Shown here one piece after another: positions 19,320 to 28,760 of a DNA stretch of 64,000 nucleotides. This DNA comes from Methylobacterium amylolyticum. GTDB taxonomy: Bacteria > Pseudomonadota > Alphaproteobacteria > Rhizobiales > Beijerinckiaceae. Under the pieces are notes generated by a model. That model worked only from the letters and a program-made list of their open reading frames with translations. It had not been told where the DNA came from and made no database searches. Positions within the stretch are counted from its first letter, which is position 1, and every line of letters starts with the position of its first letter. Made by a program: the position numbers and the translations under genes. Location: NCBI RefSeq assembly GCF_030700245.1, contig NZ_JAUYZI010000008.1:1-64000 (forward strand), read 5' to 3'.

Positions 19320-19673
19320 ATGTCCGACATCAACAAGAGGCGTGACGACCGCACCTCGGTCGACTGGATCGGCATGATCCGGCTGGTCGACGGGGACGAG
19401 ATTCCCTGCACGATCAAGGACGTGTCGCGCAGCGGCATGAAGCTGACGGCCCCGCAGGATCGCTCCCTTCCCGAGACGTTCACCCTGAAGGTGGTGGGCC
19501 GCAACCTCGTGTTCCGCGTGCGGCTGGCGTGGCGGCGCGAGCACCAAGTCGGCGTGCAGATCGAGCGGATCGCGCGGCTTCCCAAGGACAGCGCCGCCGC
19601 GCCGGCACCGCAGGCGGCGGAGACCGCGCACAACCGGCTCGGCTCCCGCGAGCGCTACCAGCCGGGGCTGTGA
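19320..19673 (+). CDS. PilZ domain protein
   Basis: The 117-residue product is a stand-alone PilZ domain. It has KRRDDRTSVDW, in which RRDDR replaces the usual RxxxR cyclic-di-GMP binding arginines, and DVSRSGMKL for the D/NxSxxG motif, then a beta-barrel ending near HQVGVQIERI. PilZ proteins sense c-di-GMP and act on motility or polysaccharide export. The gene stands alone. The start ATG follows a CtrA-like site, which would fit cell-cycle control. Confidence 0.85.
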   Translation: MSDINKRRDDRTSVDWIGMIRLVDGDEIPCTIKDVSRSGMKLTAPQDRSLPETFTLKVVGRNLVFRVRLAWRREHQVGVQIERIARLPKDSAAAPAPQAAETAHNRLGSRERYQPGL

Positions 19674-19816
19674 TCCGGAGTGCCGCGCGGGCGCGCGGCA
19701 CCTCGACCCCGCCCGGCCTTTCCCCTATAGCCGCAGCCGAGAACCGGAACCGGGACCGCCGAGCCGGCACGCTCGGCCGGCAGCGGCTCCGGCGCAAGCC
19801 GTCCGGACAGCCACCC

Positions 19817-20530
19817 GTGCCCTCGCCAGGATCGTCGACGCCCCGTGGAGCGGACACCGATGCGCGCGGTCCTGATGCGCGCGGTGCGGCCCCCCGGCGC
19901 GCGTGGGGCGGGCCGCACGCCCGCTCGCTCGGCCGCGCGGCGCGCCTGCTGGCCGCCGCCCTGGCCGTGAGCCTCCCTCGTCCGGTGCGGTCCGAGGCGC
20001 CCGCCGTTCCGCCGAGACCCGAAACCGCGGCGCTGATCGCCGACCTGCGGACGCGGATCCTGGCCGCCCACAGCGCGACCGCGGCGCTCGAAGCGTGGTG
20101 CGCCGAGCACCGGCTGGCCGGGGAGGCGCGCCTCGTCGCCCAGCGGCTGCCCGTGGCCGACAAGCCGCCGACGCCCGCGCAGCGCGCCCGCCTCGGCGTC
20201 GGCCCGGACGAGCCCGTCCGCTACCGCCGCGTGCGCCTCGCCTGCGGCGACCGGGTCCTGTCCGAGGCCGACAACTGGTACGTGCCGGCGCGCCTCAGCC
20301 CGGAGATGAACGCCGCGCTCGACACCACTCGAACGCCGTTCGGACGCGTCGTGCGCCCGCTCGCCCCGGTCCGCAGCACCGTCGCGGTGCGCCCCCTCGC
20401 CCCGGGCGACGCCCCGGGTCCCGACGCCCCCCTGTTCGAGGTCGACGCCGTCCTGGTGACCGGGACGGGGGAGCCGTTCTGCGAGGTGGTCGAGACCTAT
20501 CTCGGGGGCGCCCTGCCCTCGCCGCCCTGA
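19817..20530 (+). CDS. Exported protein of chorismate lyase (UbiC)-like type
   Basis: After a likely signal segment (RAARLLAAALAVSLPRPVRSEA) the mature part has QRLPVADKPPTPAQRARL, VRYRRVRLACGDRVLSEADN and WYVPARLSPEMNAALDTTRT, ending in FCEVVETYLGG. WYVP with LxxTxTPFG resembles the UbiC fold, but with a signal peptide and no ubiquinone genes nearby it may not be a chorismate lyase. The start is uncertain: GTG 19817 is a guess, and the reading frame extends upstream. It is followed after 21 bases by another exported protein gene. Confidence 0.6.
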   Translation: MPSPGSSTPRGADTDARGPDARGAAPRRAWGGPHARSLGRAARLLAAALAVSLPRPVRSEAPAVPPRPETAALIADLRTRILAAHSATAALEAWCAEHRLAGEARLVAQRLPVADKPPTPAQRARLGVGPDEPVRYRRVRLACGDRVLSEADNWYVPARLSPEMNAALDTTRTPFGRVVRPLAPVRSTVAVRPLAPGDAPGPDAPLFEVDAVLVTGTGEPFCEVVETYLGGALPSPP

Positions 20531-20551
20531 ACCGCAACTCCGGGACAGCCC

Positions 20552-20974
20552 ATGCCTTCCGCCCTTCGCCCGGCCGCCGTTTCCGGCCTCATCGCCGGCC
20601 TCGCCGCGCTCCTGACCGCCGGTCCCGCCCGGGCGGCCGATCCGAGCGGCCTGTGGCTCACCGAGACCGGCAGTTCGCGGGTGCGCGTCGCCCGCTGCGG
20701 CGCCGGCTATTGCGGCACCCTGGCGAGTGCGCCGGGCAAGGGCCTCGACGTGAAGAACCCCGACCCGGCCCTGCGGACCCGCAGCGTGGTCGGCGTGCAG
20801 ATCCTCGACGCGCCGCGGGCGGAGGGCGGCGGCTACGCCGGCACCCTCTACAACCCGAACGACGGCAAGACCTATTCCGGCTCGGTCAAGCTGACCGGCC
20901 CGGACACGCTCGAAGTCTCGGGCTGCGTGCTCGGCGTGCTCTGCAAGCGCCAGACCTGGACCCGGGTGCGCTGA
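20552..20974 (+). CDS. DUF2147 family exported protein
   Basis: The 140-residue product has a signal peptide (residues 1-28, ending GPARA-A) and then the DUF2147 pattern: GLWLTETGSSRVRVARCGAG, YCGTLAS, GGGYAGTLYNPNDGKTYSG and LEVSGCVLGVLCKRQTWTRV. The family is a small beta-rich periplasmic domain with paired cysteines; its role is unknown. It converges on alaS, whose stop lies only 22 bases away. Confidence 0.8.
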   Translation: MPSALRPAAVSGLIAGLAALLTAGPARAADPSGLWLTETGSSRVRVARCGAGYCGTLASAPGKGLDVKNPDPALRTRSVVGVQILDAPRAEGGGYAGTLYNPNDGKTYSGSVKLTGPDTLEVSGCVLGVLCKRQTWTRVR

Positions 20975-20996
20975 GCGCGCCCCGGATTCGCCCCGG

Positions 20997-23678
20997 TCAG
21001 GCCGCCTCCGACAACGCCTGCTCGATCGCGTCGAGCGCAGCCTGGGCGCCGGCGCCGTTGGGTCCGCCGGCCTGGGCCATGTCGCGGCGCCCGCCGCCGC
21101 CCTTGCCGCCGAGTGCGCCGACCCCCGCCCGCACCAGCCCGACCGCGTCGTAGCGCCCGGTCAGGTCCTCGGTCACCCCGACCACGAGGCCGGCCTTGCC
21201 GTCCGGGCTGACGCCGACGATCGCGACGACGCCCGAGCCGAGCCGCTTCTTCTCCTCGTCGATGATCGGCTTCAGATCCTTCATGTCGAGGCCTTCGATC
21301 ACCGACCGCCGGAACGTCACGCCGCCGACCTCCGTCTCGCGCGACCCGCGGCTCGATCCGCCCTCGCCGCCGCCCATCGCCAGCTTCCGTCGCGCCTCGG
21401 CCAGTTCCCGCTCCAGGCGGCGGCGGTCCTCCATCAGCGCCGAGAGCCGGTCGGGCGCCTCGCTCGCCGGGGCCTTGAGGATTCCGGCCAGCGCGGCGAG
21501 CGTGCGCGCCTCATCCCCCCGGTGCCGGCGGGCCGCGTCGGCGGTCAGCGCCTCGATCCGGCGCACCCCCGCGCCGACCGCGCTCTCGGACACGATGGTG
21601 ATGGCGCCGATGTCGCCGGTGCGCGCCGCGTGGGTGCCGCCGCACAATTCCACCGAGAATTTTCTGGGACTGACCGCGACGGGATCCGCGTCGAGGCCGG
21701 AGCCCATCGAGACGACGCGGACCTCGTCGCCGTACTTCTCGCCGAACAGCGCCCGGGCGCCGGAGGCGATGGCGTCGTCCACCGCCATCAGCTTGGTCAT
21801 CACCGGCGCGTTCTGGAGCAGCACGGCGTTGGCGATGTCCTCCACCCGGGCGATCTCGGCGGCCTCGATCGGCTTCGGGTGGCTGATGTCGAACCGCAGC
21901 CGCTCGGGGGAGACCAGCGAGCCCTTCTGCGCGACGTGGTCGCCGAGCACCTGCCGCAGCGCCTCGTGCAGCAGGTGGGTCGCCGAGTGGTTGGCGCGGA
22001 TCGCCCGGCGGCGGGCGTGGTCGACCTTCAGCTCGACCGGCTGTTCGAGCCGCAACGTCCCCTCCTCCACGGTGACGTGGTGGACGAACAGGTCGCCGAG
22101 CTTCTTCTCGGTGTCGGTGACGCGCGCTTTGAAGCCGGCGCCGAGGATCAGGCCGGTATCGCCGACCTGGCCACCGGACTCCGCGTAGAACGGCGTCTGG
22201 TTGAGCAGCGCGAGGCCGCTCTGTCCGGCCTCAAGGGCCGAGACTTCCGCCCCCTCGCGCAGCAGCGCGGTCACGACGCCTTCGGCCGTCTCGGTCTCAT
22301 AACCCAAAAATTCGGTGGCGCCGACGCGCTCCCTGATGCCGTACCAGACCGTCTCGGTGGCGGCCTCGCCCGACCCCTTCCAGGCCTCGCGGGCGGCTTG
22401 GCGTTGGCGCTGCATCGCCGCCTGGAAGGCGTCGGTGTCGACGCCGATACCGCGCGCCTTCAGCGCGTCCTGGGTGAGGTCGAGGGGGAAGCCGTAGGTG
22501 TCGTAGAGGGTGAAGGCGGTCTCACCCGAGAGGTTCTGGCCCGCGCTCAGGTCGCGGCTCTCGGCGTCGAGGATCGACAGGCCGCGCTCCAGGGTGCGGC
22601 GGAAACGGGTCTCCTCCAGCTTCAGCGTCTCGGAGATCAGCCCCTCCGCCCGCATCAGCTCGGGGTACGCCTGTCCCATCTCGCGCACCAGCGTCGGCAC
22701 GAGGCGGTACATGGTCGGCTCGCGCGCGCCCAGGATCTCGGCGTGGCGCATGGCGCGGCGCATGATCCGGCGCAGCACGTAGCCGCGGCCCTCGTTGCCC
22801 GGCAGCACCCCGTCGGCCACGAGGAAGGACGAGGCCCGCAGGTGATCGGCGATCACCCGGTAGGAGGCGAGCGTGTCGGGCTCCGGCGCGCGGGAGACGG
22901 CGTGGGCCACCGCCTCGATCAGCGCCCGGAACAGGTCGGTGTCGTAGTTCGAGTGGACGCCCTGGAGGATCGCGGCCATCCGCTCCAGGCCCATGCCGGT
23001 GTCGATCGACGGCCGCGGCAGCGGGTTGCGGGTCCCGGGCTCGACCTGCTCGTACTGCATGAACACGAGGTTCCAGAACTCCAGGAACCGGTCGCCGTCC
23101 TCGTCGGGTGAGCCGGGCGGGCCGCCCTGGAGCGCCGGGCCCTGGTCGATGAAGATCTCGGAGCACGGCCCGCAGGGACCGGTGTCGCCCATCTGCCAGA
23201 AATTGTCGGAGGTCCCGATCCGGATGATCCGCTCGTCCGAGAACCCGGCGATCCTTTTCCACAGGGAAGCCGCCTCGTCGTCGTCGGCGTAGACGGTGAC
23301 CAGGAGCTTGTCCGGCTTGAGCCCGAACTCCTTCGTGATCAGCGTCCAGGCCAGCTCGATCGCGCGATCCTTGAAGTAGTCGCCGAACGAGAAATTGCCG
23401 AGCATCTCGAAGAAGGTGTGGTGGCGCGCGGTGTAGCCGACGTTGTCGAGGTCGTTGTGCTTGCCGCCCGCCCGGACGCACTTCTGCGCCGTGGTCGCCC
23501 GGTCGTAGGGCCGCTTCTCCACGCCGGTGAAGACGTTCTTGAACTGCACCATGCCGGCGTTCGTGAACATCAGCGTCGGGTCGTTCTTCGGGACGAGCCC
23601 CGACGAGGGCACGACGGCGTGTCCGGCACGCGCGAAGAAGTCGAGGAAGGTCGACCGGATCTCGTTGACGCCGCTCAT
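20997..23678 (-). CDS. alaS: Alanyl-tRNA synthetase
   Basis: The 893-residue product has the full AlaRS set. The catalytic class II core begins [20 protein letters not shown] and has [20 protein letters not shown]. The editing domain has the zinc motif [11 protein letters not shown] and [12 protein letters not shown], and the C-terminal oligomerisation domain is present. It charges tRNA-Ala, two copies of which lie at 8.1-8.3 kb. I chose ATG 23678 over the longer frame to 23735, because AlaRS homology begins there. Confidence 0.97.
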   Translation of the reverse strand: MSGVNEIRSTFLDFFARAGHAVVPSSGLVPKNDPTLMFTNAGMVQFKNVFTGVEKRPYDRATTAQKCVRAGGKHNDLDNVGYTARHHTFFEMLGNFSFGDYFKDRAIELAWTLITKEFGLKPDKLLVTVYADDDEAASLWKRIAGFSDERIIRIGTSDNFWQMGDTGPCGPCSEIFIDQGPALQGGPPGSPDEDGDRFLEFWNLVFMQYEQVEPGTRNPLPRPSIDTGMGLERMAAILQGVHSNYDTDLFRALIEAVAHAVSRAPEPDTLASYRVIADHLRASSFLVADGVLPGNEGRGYVLRRIMRRAMRHAEILGAREPTMYRLVPTLVREMGQAYPELMRAEGLISETLKLEETRFRRTLERGLSILDAESRDLSAGQNLSGETAFTLYDTYGFPLDLTQDALKARGIGVDTDAFQAAMQRQRQAAREAWKGSGEAATETVWYGIRERVGATEFLGYETETAEGVVTALLREGAEVSALEAGQSGLALLNQTPFYAESGGQVGDTGLILGAGFKARVTDTEKKLGDLFVHHVTVEEGTLRLEQPVELKVDHARRRAIRANHSATHLLHEALRQVLGDHVAQKGSLVSPERLRFDISHPKPIEAAEIARVEDIANAVLLQNAPVMTKLMAVDDAIASGARALFGEKYGDEVRVVSMGSGLDADPVAVSPRKFSVELCGGTHAARTGDIGAITIVSESAVGAGVRRIEALTADAARRHRGDEARTLAALAGILKAPASEAPDRLSALMEDRRRLERELAEARRKLAMGGGEGGSSRGSRETEVGGVTFRRSVIEGLDMKDLKPIIDEEKKRLGSGVVAIVGVSPDGKAGLVVGVTEDLTGRYDAVGLVRAGVGALGGKGGGGRRDMAQAGGPNGAGAQAALDAIEQALSEAA

Positions 23679-23899
23679 CGGGCTGACTCTGGCAGGGCTC
23701 GTGGGGTCCGGGTCGACGCCGTCGCGCGCCCGCATCGCGCCCTCTTAAGGAGAGGCGGGCGCCGAGTCACGGCCAGGGTGCCGCGAAATCGCCCCGGCCG
23801 CCCCAGCCTCGCCACAAGCGCGGCCGTGTTGTCGCCACATCTGTCAAGCCATCTCCGAACCACGGCGCCGGCGACGGCGTGTGGGGAACCGGGACAACC

Positions 23900-25066
23900 A
23901 TGCAGGGCCGCGCGGTCGGAACGTCGAGGACGGTGGCGGGCAAGGCGGGCCGGTTCGGCCGGGGCGGAGCCGACGCCATCACCGCCCAGCCGATGCTGGG
24001 CCGGGTCCACGGCAGCAGCCCGGCGCTGGCGCGCTCCGTCCTCACCGTGACCCTGCTGGCCGGCGCCCTGAGCGCCGCGCTGATCGGCTCGGGGATCGAT
24101 CTCGGCAAGGTCGGCCTGCCGCAGGCGGTGTCCGCGGCCCAGGCCGCCACCGAGTTCCACATGCCGCGCCCGCGCATCCAGACCGTGGCGCTGGACGACG
24201 CGCTCGCGCAGATCCCCCTGCGCGCGTCCGCGAGCTTCGCCGCCGTGCACGACCTCGACACCGATATCGGCTCGCGCGGGGTCGACCGGGTGTCCTACGA
24301 CTTCCTGCTCTCGGAGAGCGCCGGCGGCGACCCGAACGACATCCTCGAATTCGGCCCGATGAAGATCCGGCGCCACCTCGTCCAGACGATCGTTCGCGCC
24401 GCCCAGGCCGTGCAGACCGATCCCGTGCTGCTGATGGCGGTGGCCGACAAGGAATCGAGCTTCATCACCGCGGTCCAGGCCAAGACCAGCTCCGCCACCG
24501 GCCTCTACCAGTTCATCGAGCGCACGTGGCTCGGCGTGGTGCGCGATTTCGGGCCCCGGTACGGCCTGGAGAAGGAGGCGGCGCTGGTGACGGCGGACGC
24601 CAACGACCGGCCGGTCGTCACCGATCCGGCCGAGCGCGCACGGGTGCTCGACCTGCGCCGCGACCCCTACCTCTCGGCGCTGATGGCCGGCGAGATGCTG
24701 AAGCGCGACGCCGCCCGCATCAGCCAGCGCATCGGCCGCGAGCTGTCGCTCGGCGAGGTCTACCTCGCCCACTTCCTCGGGCCGAGCGACGCCGAGGAGT
24801 TCCTCGCCAAGGTCACCGACAAGCCGGCCGCCGCCGCCGCCGCCCTGCTGCCGGGCCCGGCCCGGGCCAACCGCTCGATCTTCTTCGCCGCCGGCCGCTT
24901 CGTCGGCCGCGGCCGCCACCGCAAGCCCGCGAGCCTGTCGGTGGCAGAAGTGCACGAGAAGTTCGAGTCGATGATGAAGACCCGCGGGACGCGCTACCAG
25001 AACGTCCGCGCCGTCTCCGGTGTGATGGCCTACGCCGACGCGGATGCAGGGGTCGTCACGCAGTAA
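23900..25066 (+). CDS. Lytic transglycosylase (SLT domain) family protein
   Basis: The 388-residue product has an N-terminal hydrophobic anchor or signal (about residues 45-65, ARSVLTVTLLAGALSAALIG) and a transglycosylase-like domain. It shows LLMAVADKESSF with the catalytic-type glutamate, TGLYQFIERTWLG, and AHFLGPSDAEEFL. It would cleave peptidoglycan glycan strands. ATG 23900 is chosen; an in-frame GTG at 23879 is an alternative. Nearby genes also act on peptidoglycan or peptides (L,D-transpeptidase, isoaspartyl peptidase). Confidence 0.8.
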   Translation: MQGRAVGTSRTVAGKAGRFGRGGADAITAQPMLGRVHGSSPALARSVLTVTLLAGALSAALIGSGIDLGKVGLPQAVSAAQAATEFHMPRPRIQTVALDDALAQIPLRASASFAAVHDLDTDIGSRGVDRVSYDFLLSESAGGDPNDILEFGPMKIRRHLVQTIVRAAQAVQTDPVLLMAVADKESSFITAVQAKTSSATGLYQFIERTWLGVVRDFGPRYGLEKEAALVTADANDRPVVTDPAERARVLDLRRDPYLSALMAGEMLKRDAARISQRIGRELSLGEVYLAHFLGPSDAEEFLAKVTDKPAAAAAALLPGPARANRSIFFAAGRFVGRGRHRKPASLSVAEVHEKFESMMKTRGTRYQNVRAVSGVMAYADADAGVVTQ

Positions 25067-25149
25067 CCCCTGCGCGAGCCGGTTAGATTTACAATCCGTT
25101 TCGCAACCGGTCCCGGGTTGCCGACTTTCCTCCCCGAGCGCCCGCCGCC

Positions 25150-25788
25150 GTGAGCGCCCGCGGTGCCGAGGCTTCGGGGGAAGGATTGTTGAGAAAACCG
25201 CACGCGAGCGCCGATCATCCGCCGACGGACACGCTGACGCCGGGCATTCCGCTCGACCAGATCGGCCAGACCCTGGCCTCGTTCTACGACAACCTCATCT
25301 CCGAGGGCGTGCCGGAGCATCTCGCCGGCCTCGTCCGCCGCGTGCGGCAGTCGGACGCCGAGCCCCCGGAGCCGGAGGCCGGGAACGGGATCGCCGCGGG
25401 CCCGGCTCCGCAGGCGCGCCTCGCCCTCGTCGTCGAGGACGACGCGGAGATCCGCGAGCTGGCCGAAGCCCTGCTGGAGGAGACCGAGCTCGCGGTGCTC
25501 GGCTGCGACAGCGCCGAGGCGGCGCTCGCCGTGCTGCGCGAGCGCGGCGGCGAGGTGGCCATGGTCTTCGCCGACGTGCGGCTCGCCGGCGCCATGGACG
25601 GGCTGCAGCTCGCGCGGGCCGTATCCACCCTGTGGCCGCGCGCCCGCCTCGTCGTCACCTCCGGCCACGGCGTCCACCGGCCGGAACTGCCGAACGAGGC
25701 GGTGTTCATCCCCAAGCCCTGGCGGCCCTTCGACGTCCTCGTCGAGGCCGAGCGCGCGGCCACCGATCCGGCCCCGCCGGTCTCCTGA
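25150..25788 (+). CDS. NepR-like domain fused to a response-regulator receiver domain
   Basis: The 212-residue product has two parts. Residues 33-65 (IPLDQIGQTLASFYDNLISE, then GVPEHLAGLVRRV) match the pattern of NepR, the anti-sigma factor of the alphaproteobacterial general stress response. Residues 88-205 are a receiver: LVVEDDAEIREL, the phospho-acceptor Asp142 in VFADVRLAG, VVTSGHG and the lysine in FIPKPWRPFD. No DNA-binding output domain follows. It may tune EcfG-PhyR-NepR signalling by phosphorylation, which is inference. No phyR, ecfG or kinase gene is adjacent. GTG 25150 lacks a clear ribosome site; TTG codons at 25186 and 25189 are alternatives. Confidence 0.75.
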   Translation: MSARGAEASGEGLLRKPHASADHPPTDTLTPGIPLDQIGQTLASFYDNLISEGVPEHLAGLVRRVRQSDAEPPEPEAGNGIAAGPAPQARLALVVEDDAEIRELAEALLEETELAVLGCDSAEAALAVLRERGGEVAMVFADVRLAGAMDGLQLARAVSTLWPRARLVVTSGHGVHRPELPNEAVFIPKPWRPFDVLVEAERAATDPAPPVS

Positions 25789-25844
25789 GCCCGGCCTCGC
25801 CGGCCCGCCGCTTGCTTCCCAGCGCCGTCGAGCCGGGGGCCCGC

Positions 25845-26813
25845 TTGCCGATCCTGTCCGTCCGCCACCGCACGGTCTACCGCTACCGCAGGCCCGTGGC
25901 CTTCGGCGAGCACCGGATCATGTTCCGGCCGCGCGACAGCTACGACCAGCGCCTGATCGCGGCGCGCCTCGCCGTCACGCCCGAGCCGGCCTCCCTGCGC
26001 TGGATGTTCGACGTGTTCGGCAATTGCGTCGCGGTGGCGACCTTCGAGACCCGGTCCGAGACCCTGAGCTTCGACTGCGGCATCACCCTGGAGCACACCC
26101 CCGGGCACGCGCCGGTCTTCCCGCTGGCGCCGCACGCCGCGCACTACCCGTTCGGCTACGGCGCCGAGGACATGCCCGACCTCGCCCGCTCGATCGAGCG
26201 GCAATGGCCCGACCCGCGCCACGAGATCGATGCCTGGGCGCGCGGCTTCATCCCGACCGCGGGGCGGGTGCCGACGCAGGACCTGCTCGCCGCCATGACC
26301 GGGAGCGTGCGGGCGAACTTCACCTACGTCGCCCGTTTCGAGAAGGGCGTGCAGGACCCGCTGACGACGCTGCGCACCAAGTGCGGCTCCTGCCGCGACT
26401 TCGCGGTGCTGATGATGGAGGGCGTGCGGGCGCTGGGCATGGCCGCCCGGTTCGTCTCCGGCTACCTCTACAATCCGCGCAACGACCGCGCCCGCCACGT
26501 CGGCGGCGGCTCCACCCACGCGTGGCTCCAGGTCTACCTGCCGGGCGCGGGCTGGATCGAGTTCGACCCCACCAACGGCATCGTCGGCAACCGCGACCTG
26601 ATCCGGGTGGCGGTAGCCCGCGACCCCGCCCAGGCGGTGCCGCTGCACGGCTCGTATTTCGGGCTGGCGAGCGACGACCTCGGCATGCAGGTCGACGTAG
26701 AGGTGACGGAGCTGGAGCGGGGCGGGCCGGGGGAGGCCGGCCCGGTGCCGCCGGGCGCGGACGGGCCGAATTCGCAGGATCCGCCGCGGACCGCGAACCC
26801 GCTCGCGCGTTGA
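25845..26813 (+). CDS. Transglutaminase-like cysteine peptidase family protein (BTLCP type)
   Basis: The 322-residue product has an N-terminal beta domain (ILSVRHRTVYRYRRPVAFGE) and then a transglutaminase core. The catalytic triad is in TKCGSCRDFAVLMME (Cys), GGGSTHAWLQVYLPG (His) and WIEFDPTNG (Asp). It ends in a proline/glycine-rich tail. Such cytoplasmic proteins probably hydrolyse amide bonds; the target is unknown. TTG 25845 follows a G-rich stretch and starts the homology; no nearer ATG fits. A second transglutaminase-like gene follows after 56 bases. Confidence 0.82.
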   Translation: MPILSVRHRTVYRYRRPVAFGEHRIMFRPRDSYDQRLIAARLAVTPEPASLRWMFDVFGNCVAVATFETRSETLSFDCGITLEHTPGHAPVFPLAPHAAHYPFGYGAEDMPDLARSIERQWPDPRHEIDAWARGFIPTAGRVPTQDLLAAMTGSVRANFTYVARFEKGVQDPLTTLRTKCGSCRDFAVLMMEGVRALGMAARFVSGYLYNPRNDRARHVGGGSTHAWLQVYLPGAGWIEFDPTNGIVGNRDLIRVAVARDPAQAVPLHGSYFGLASDDLGMQVDVEVTELERGGPGEAGPVPPGADGPNSQDPPRTANPLAR

Positions 26814-26869
26814 GCGGCACGAGACTCGCGTGGCGCCGGAGCGCCGAACCCCGATAGCAGGTGCCCGCG

Positions 26870-27688
26870 ATGAAGATCAGGACCGGATTCGAGATCGCCT
26901 TCACCCTGGCCCAGCCGACGCCGATGATCCTGATGCTAAGCGTCCACCCCTCGCGGGCGGGCGACCTGCTCACCCCGGACACGCTCGCCTTCGACCCGCC
27001 GATCCCGGCGCGGGCCTACCGCGACGGCTTCGACAACGTCTGCCACCGCATCGTCGCGCCCCCGGGCCTGCTGACCGTCTCGGCCGACCTGACGGTGCAG
27101 GATTCCGGGCTGCCCGACCCGGTGGTGCCCGAGGCCCGGCAGATCCCGGTGGAAGACCTGCCGGACGCGGTCATGGTCTACCTGCTGGGCTCGCGCTACT
27201 GCGACACCGACAAGCTCTCGCAGACCGCGTGGTCGCTGTTCGGCACCGGCCCCGAGGGCTGGGCGCGGGTCCAGGCGATCGTCGACTACACCCACGAGCG
27301 CATCCGGTTCGACTACCAGCGCGCCGACGCGACGCGGACCGCCCACGACGGCTTCATGCAGCGCGAGGGCGTGTGCCGCGACTTCGCGCATCTGGCGATC
27401 ACCTTCTGCCGCTGCATGAACATCCCGGCCCGCTACGCCACCGGCTATCTCGGCGACATCGGCGTGCCGAAGGACCCGGCGCCGATGGATTTCTCCGCGT
27501 GGTTCGAGGTCTATCTCCAGGGGCCCGACGGCCCGACGTGGTACACGTTCGACGCCCGGCACAACCGCCCGCGGATCGGCCGCATCGTCATGGCGCGGGG
27601 CCGCGACGCCACCGACTGCGCGATCTCCACGAATTTCGGCTACGCCCATCTCGCGCGGTTCGACGTGCACACCGACGAGATCGCCTGA
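26870..27688 (+). CDS. Transglutaminase family protein
   Basis: The 272-residue product has an N-terminal beta domain, then IVDYTHERIRFDYQRADATR, the catalytic cysteine in REGVCRDFAHLAITFCRCMN, the histidine position replaced by FSAWFEVYL, and YTFDARHNRPRIGR with the aspartate. The usual His of the triad (H-A-W) is S-A-W here, as in one common bacterial subgroup with ARHN. It lies between the larger transglutaminase-like gene and the isoaspartyl peptidase gene. Confidence 0.82.
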   Translation: MKIRTGFEIAFTLAQPTPMILMLSVHPSRAGDLLTPDTLAFDPPIPARAYRDGFDNVCHRIVAPPGLLTVSADLTVQDSGLPDPVVPEARQIPVEDLPDAVMVYLLGSRYCDTDKLSQTAWSLFGTGPEGWARVQAIVDYTHERIRFDYQRADATRTAHDGFMQREGVCRDFAHLAITFCRCMNIPARYATGYLGDIGVPKDPAPMDFSAWFEVYLQGPDGPTWYTFDARHNRPRIGRIVMARGRDATDCAISTNFGYAHLARFDVHTDEIA

Positions 27689-27698
27689 GGCGCGGGCC

Positions 27699-28628
27699 GT
27701 GGCCGCCGGGTTCGTGCTCGCCGTCCACGGCGGTGCCGGGACCATCCCCCGCGAGGCCGACCCAGCGCGGGCGGCCGGCTACCGCGCCGGGCTGGAGCGG
27801 GCGCTCCGGGCCGGGCACGCGATCCTCGCCCGCGGCGGCGGCGCCCGCGACGCGGTGATCGCGGCGGTGTGCATCCTTGAGGACGATCCCCTGTTCAACG
27901 CCGGCCGCGGCTCGGTCCTGACCGCCGCGGGCGGGATCGAGATGGACGCGGCGGTCATGGACGGGCGGACCGGAGAGGCCGGGGCGGTCGCGGGGGTGAC
28001 CGGCCTGCGCAACCCCATCGTCGCCGCCCGCGCGGTGCTGGAGGCGAGCGGCCACGTCCTGATGATCGGGCCCGGCGCCGAGGCGTTCGCCCGCGCCCGC
28101 GGCGTCGAGACCGCCGGGCCGGACTACTTCCTCACCCCGGCCCGCCGCGATCAGTTGCGCGCCGCTCAGAGCGCGGGGACGACGGCCCTCGACCACGACG
28201 GCGCGGCGGGGACGGTCGGAACGGTGGGCGCCGTCGCCCGCGACGCGACCGGCGCCCTCGCCGCGGCCACCTCGACGGGCGGCCTGACCAACAAGCGCCC
28301 TGGGCGGGTCGGCGACAGCCCGCTGATCGGCGCCGGCACCTACGCCGACACGTCCGTCGCGGTGTCCTGCACCGGCACCGGCGAGGCCTTCATCCGGGCG
28401 GTCCTCGCCCACGACATCGCCGCGCGCCTGCGCTACGCGGCCCAGAGCCTCGACGCGGCGGTCGCGGGAGCGATCCGCGACGGCCTCGACGCGCGCGGCG
28501 GCCGCGGCGGGGTCATCGCCCTCGACCGGCACGGCGGGGCCGCGCTGCGCTTCAACACCGAGGGGATGTACCGGGGGATCATCCGGGCCGACGGACATCC
28601 CGAGACCGCCATCCACAGCGAATCGTGA
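27699..28628 (+). CDS. iaaA: Isoaspartyl peptidase / L-asparaginase (Ntn hydrolase)
   Basis: The 309-residue product is a plant-type asparaginase. It starts FVLAVHGGAGTIPREA and has NAGRGSVLTAAGGIEMDAAV. The autocleavage site lies before the nucleophile threonine in GTVGAVARDATG, and TSTGGLTNKRPGRVGDSPLI is the substrate pocket. It removes beta-aspartyl residues from dipeptides. GTG 27699 starts ten bases after the transglutaminase stop, which suggests one transcript for peptide salvage. Confidence 0.9.
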   Translation: MAAGFVLAVHGGAGTIPREADPARAAGYRAGLERALRAGHAILARGGGARDAVIAAVCILEDDPLFNAGRGSVLTAAGGIEMDAAVMDGRTGEAGAVAGVTGLRNPIVAARAVLEASGHVLMIGPGAEAFARARGVETAGPDYFLTPARRDQLRAAQSAGTTALDHDGAAGTVGTVGAVARDATGALAAATSTGGLTNKRPGRVGDSPLIGAGTYADTSVAVSCTGTGEAFIRAVLAHDIAARLRYAAQSLDAAVAGAIRDGLDARGGRGGVIALDRHGGAALRFNTEGMYRGIIRADGHPETAIHSES

Positions 28629-28760
28629 GGCGTTCGGGGCCACCCCACGGGCGAGCCGGCCTGCGTATTCCGCCGCTCTACAAAATCTTCACGCCCGCGT
28701 GGAACTGTCCGCCTACGCTCACGCTTGTAATGGCAAAGGTTACTGCACAGGTAGGCCCCC

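Noticed and set aside
23679..23735. Extended start for alaS at ATG 23735
   Set aside because: The extra 19 residues are outside the AlaRS family and the usual start MSGVNEIR lies at 23678.
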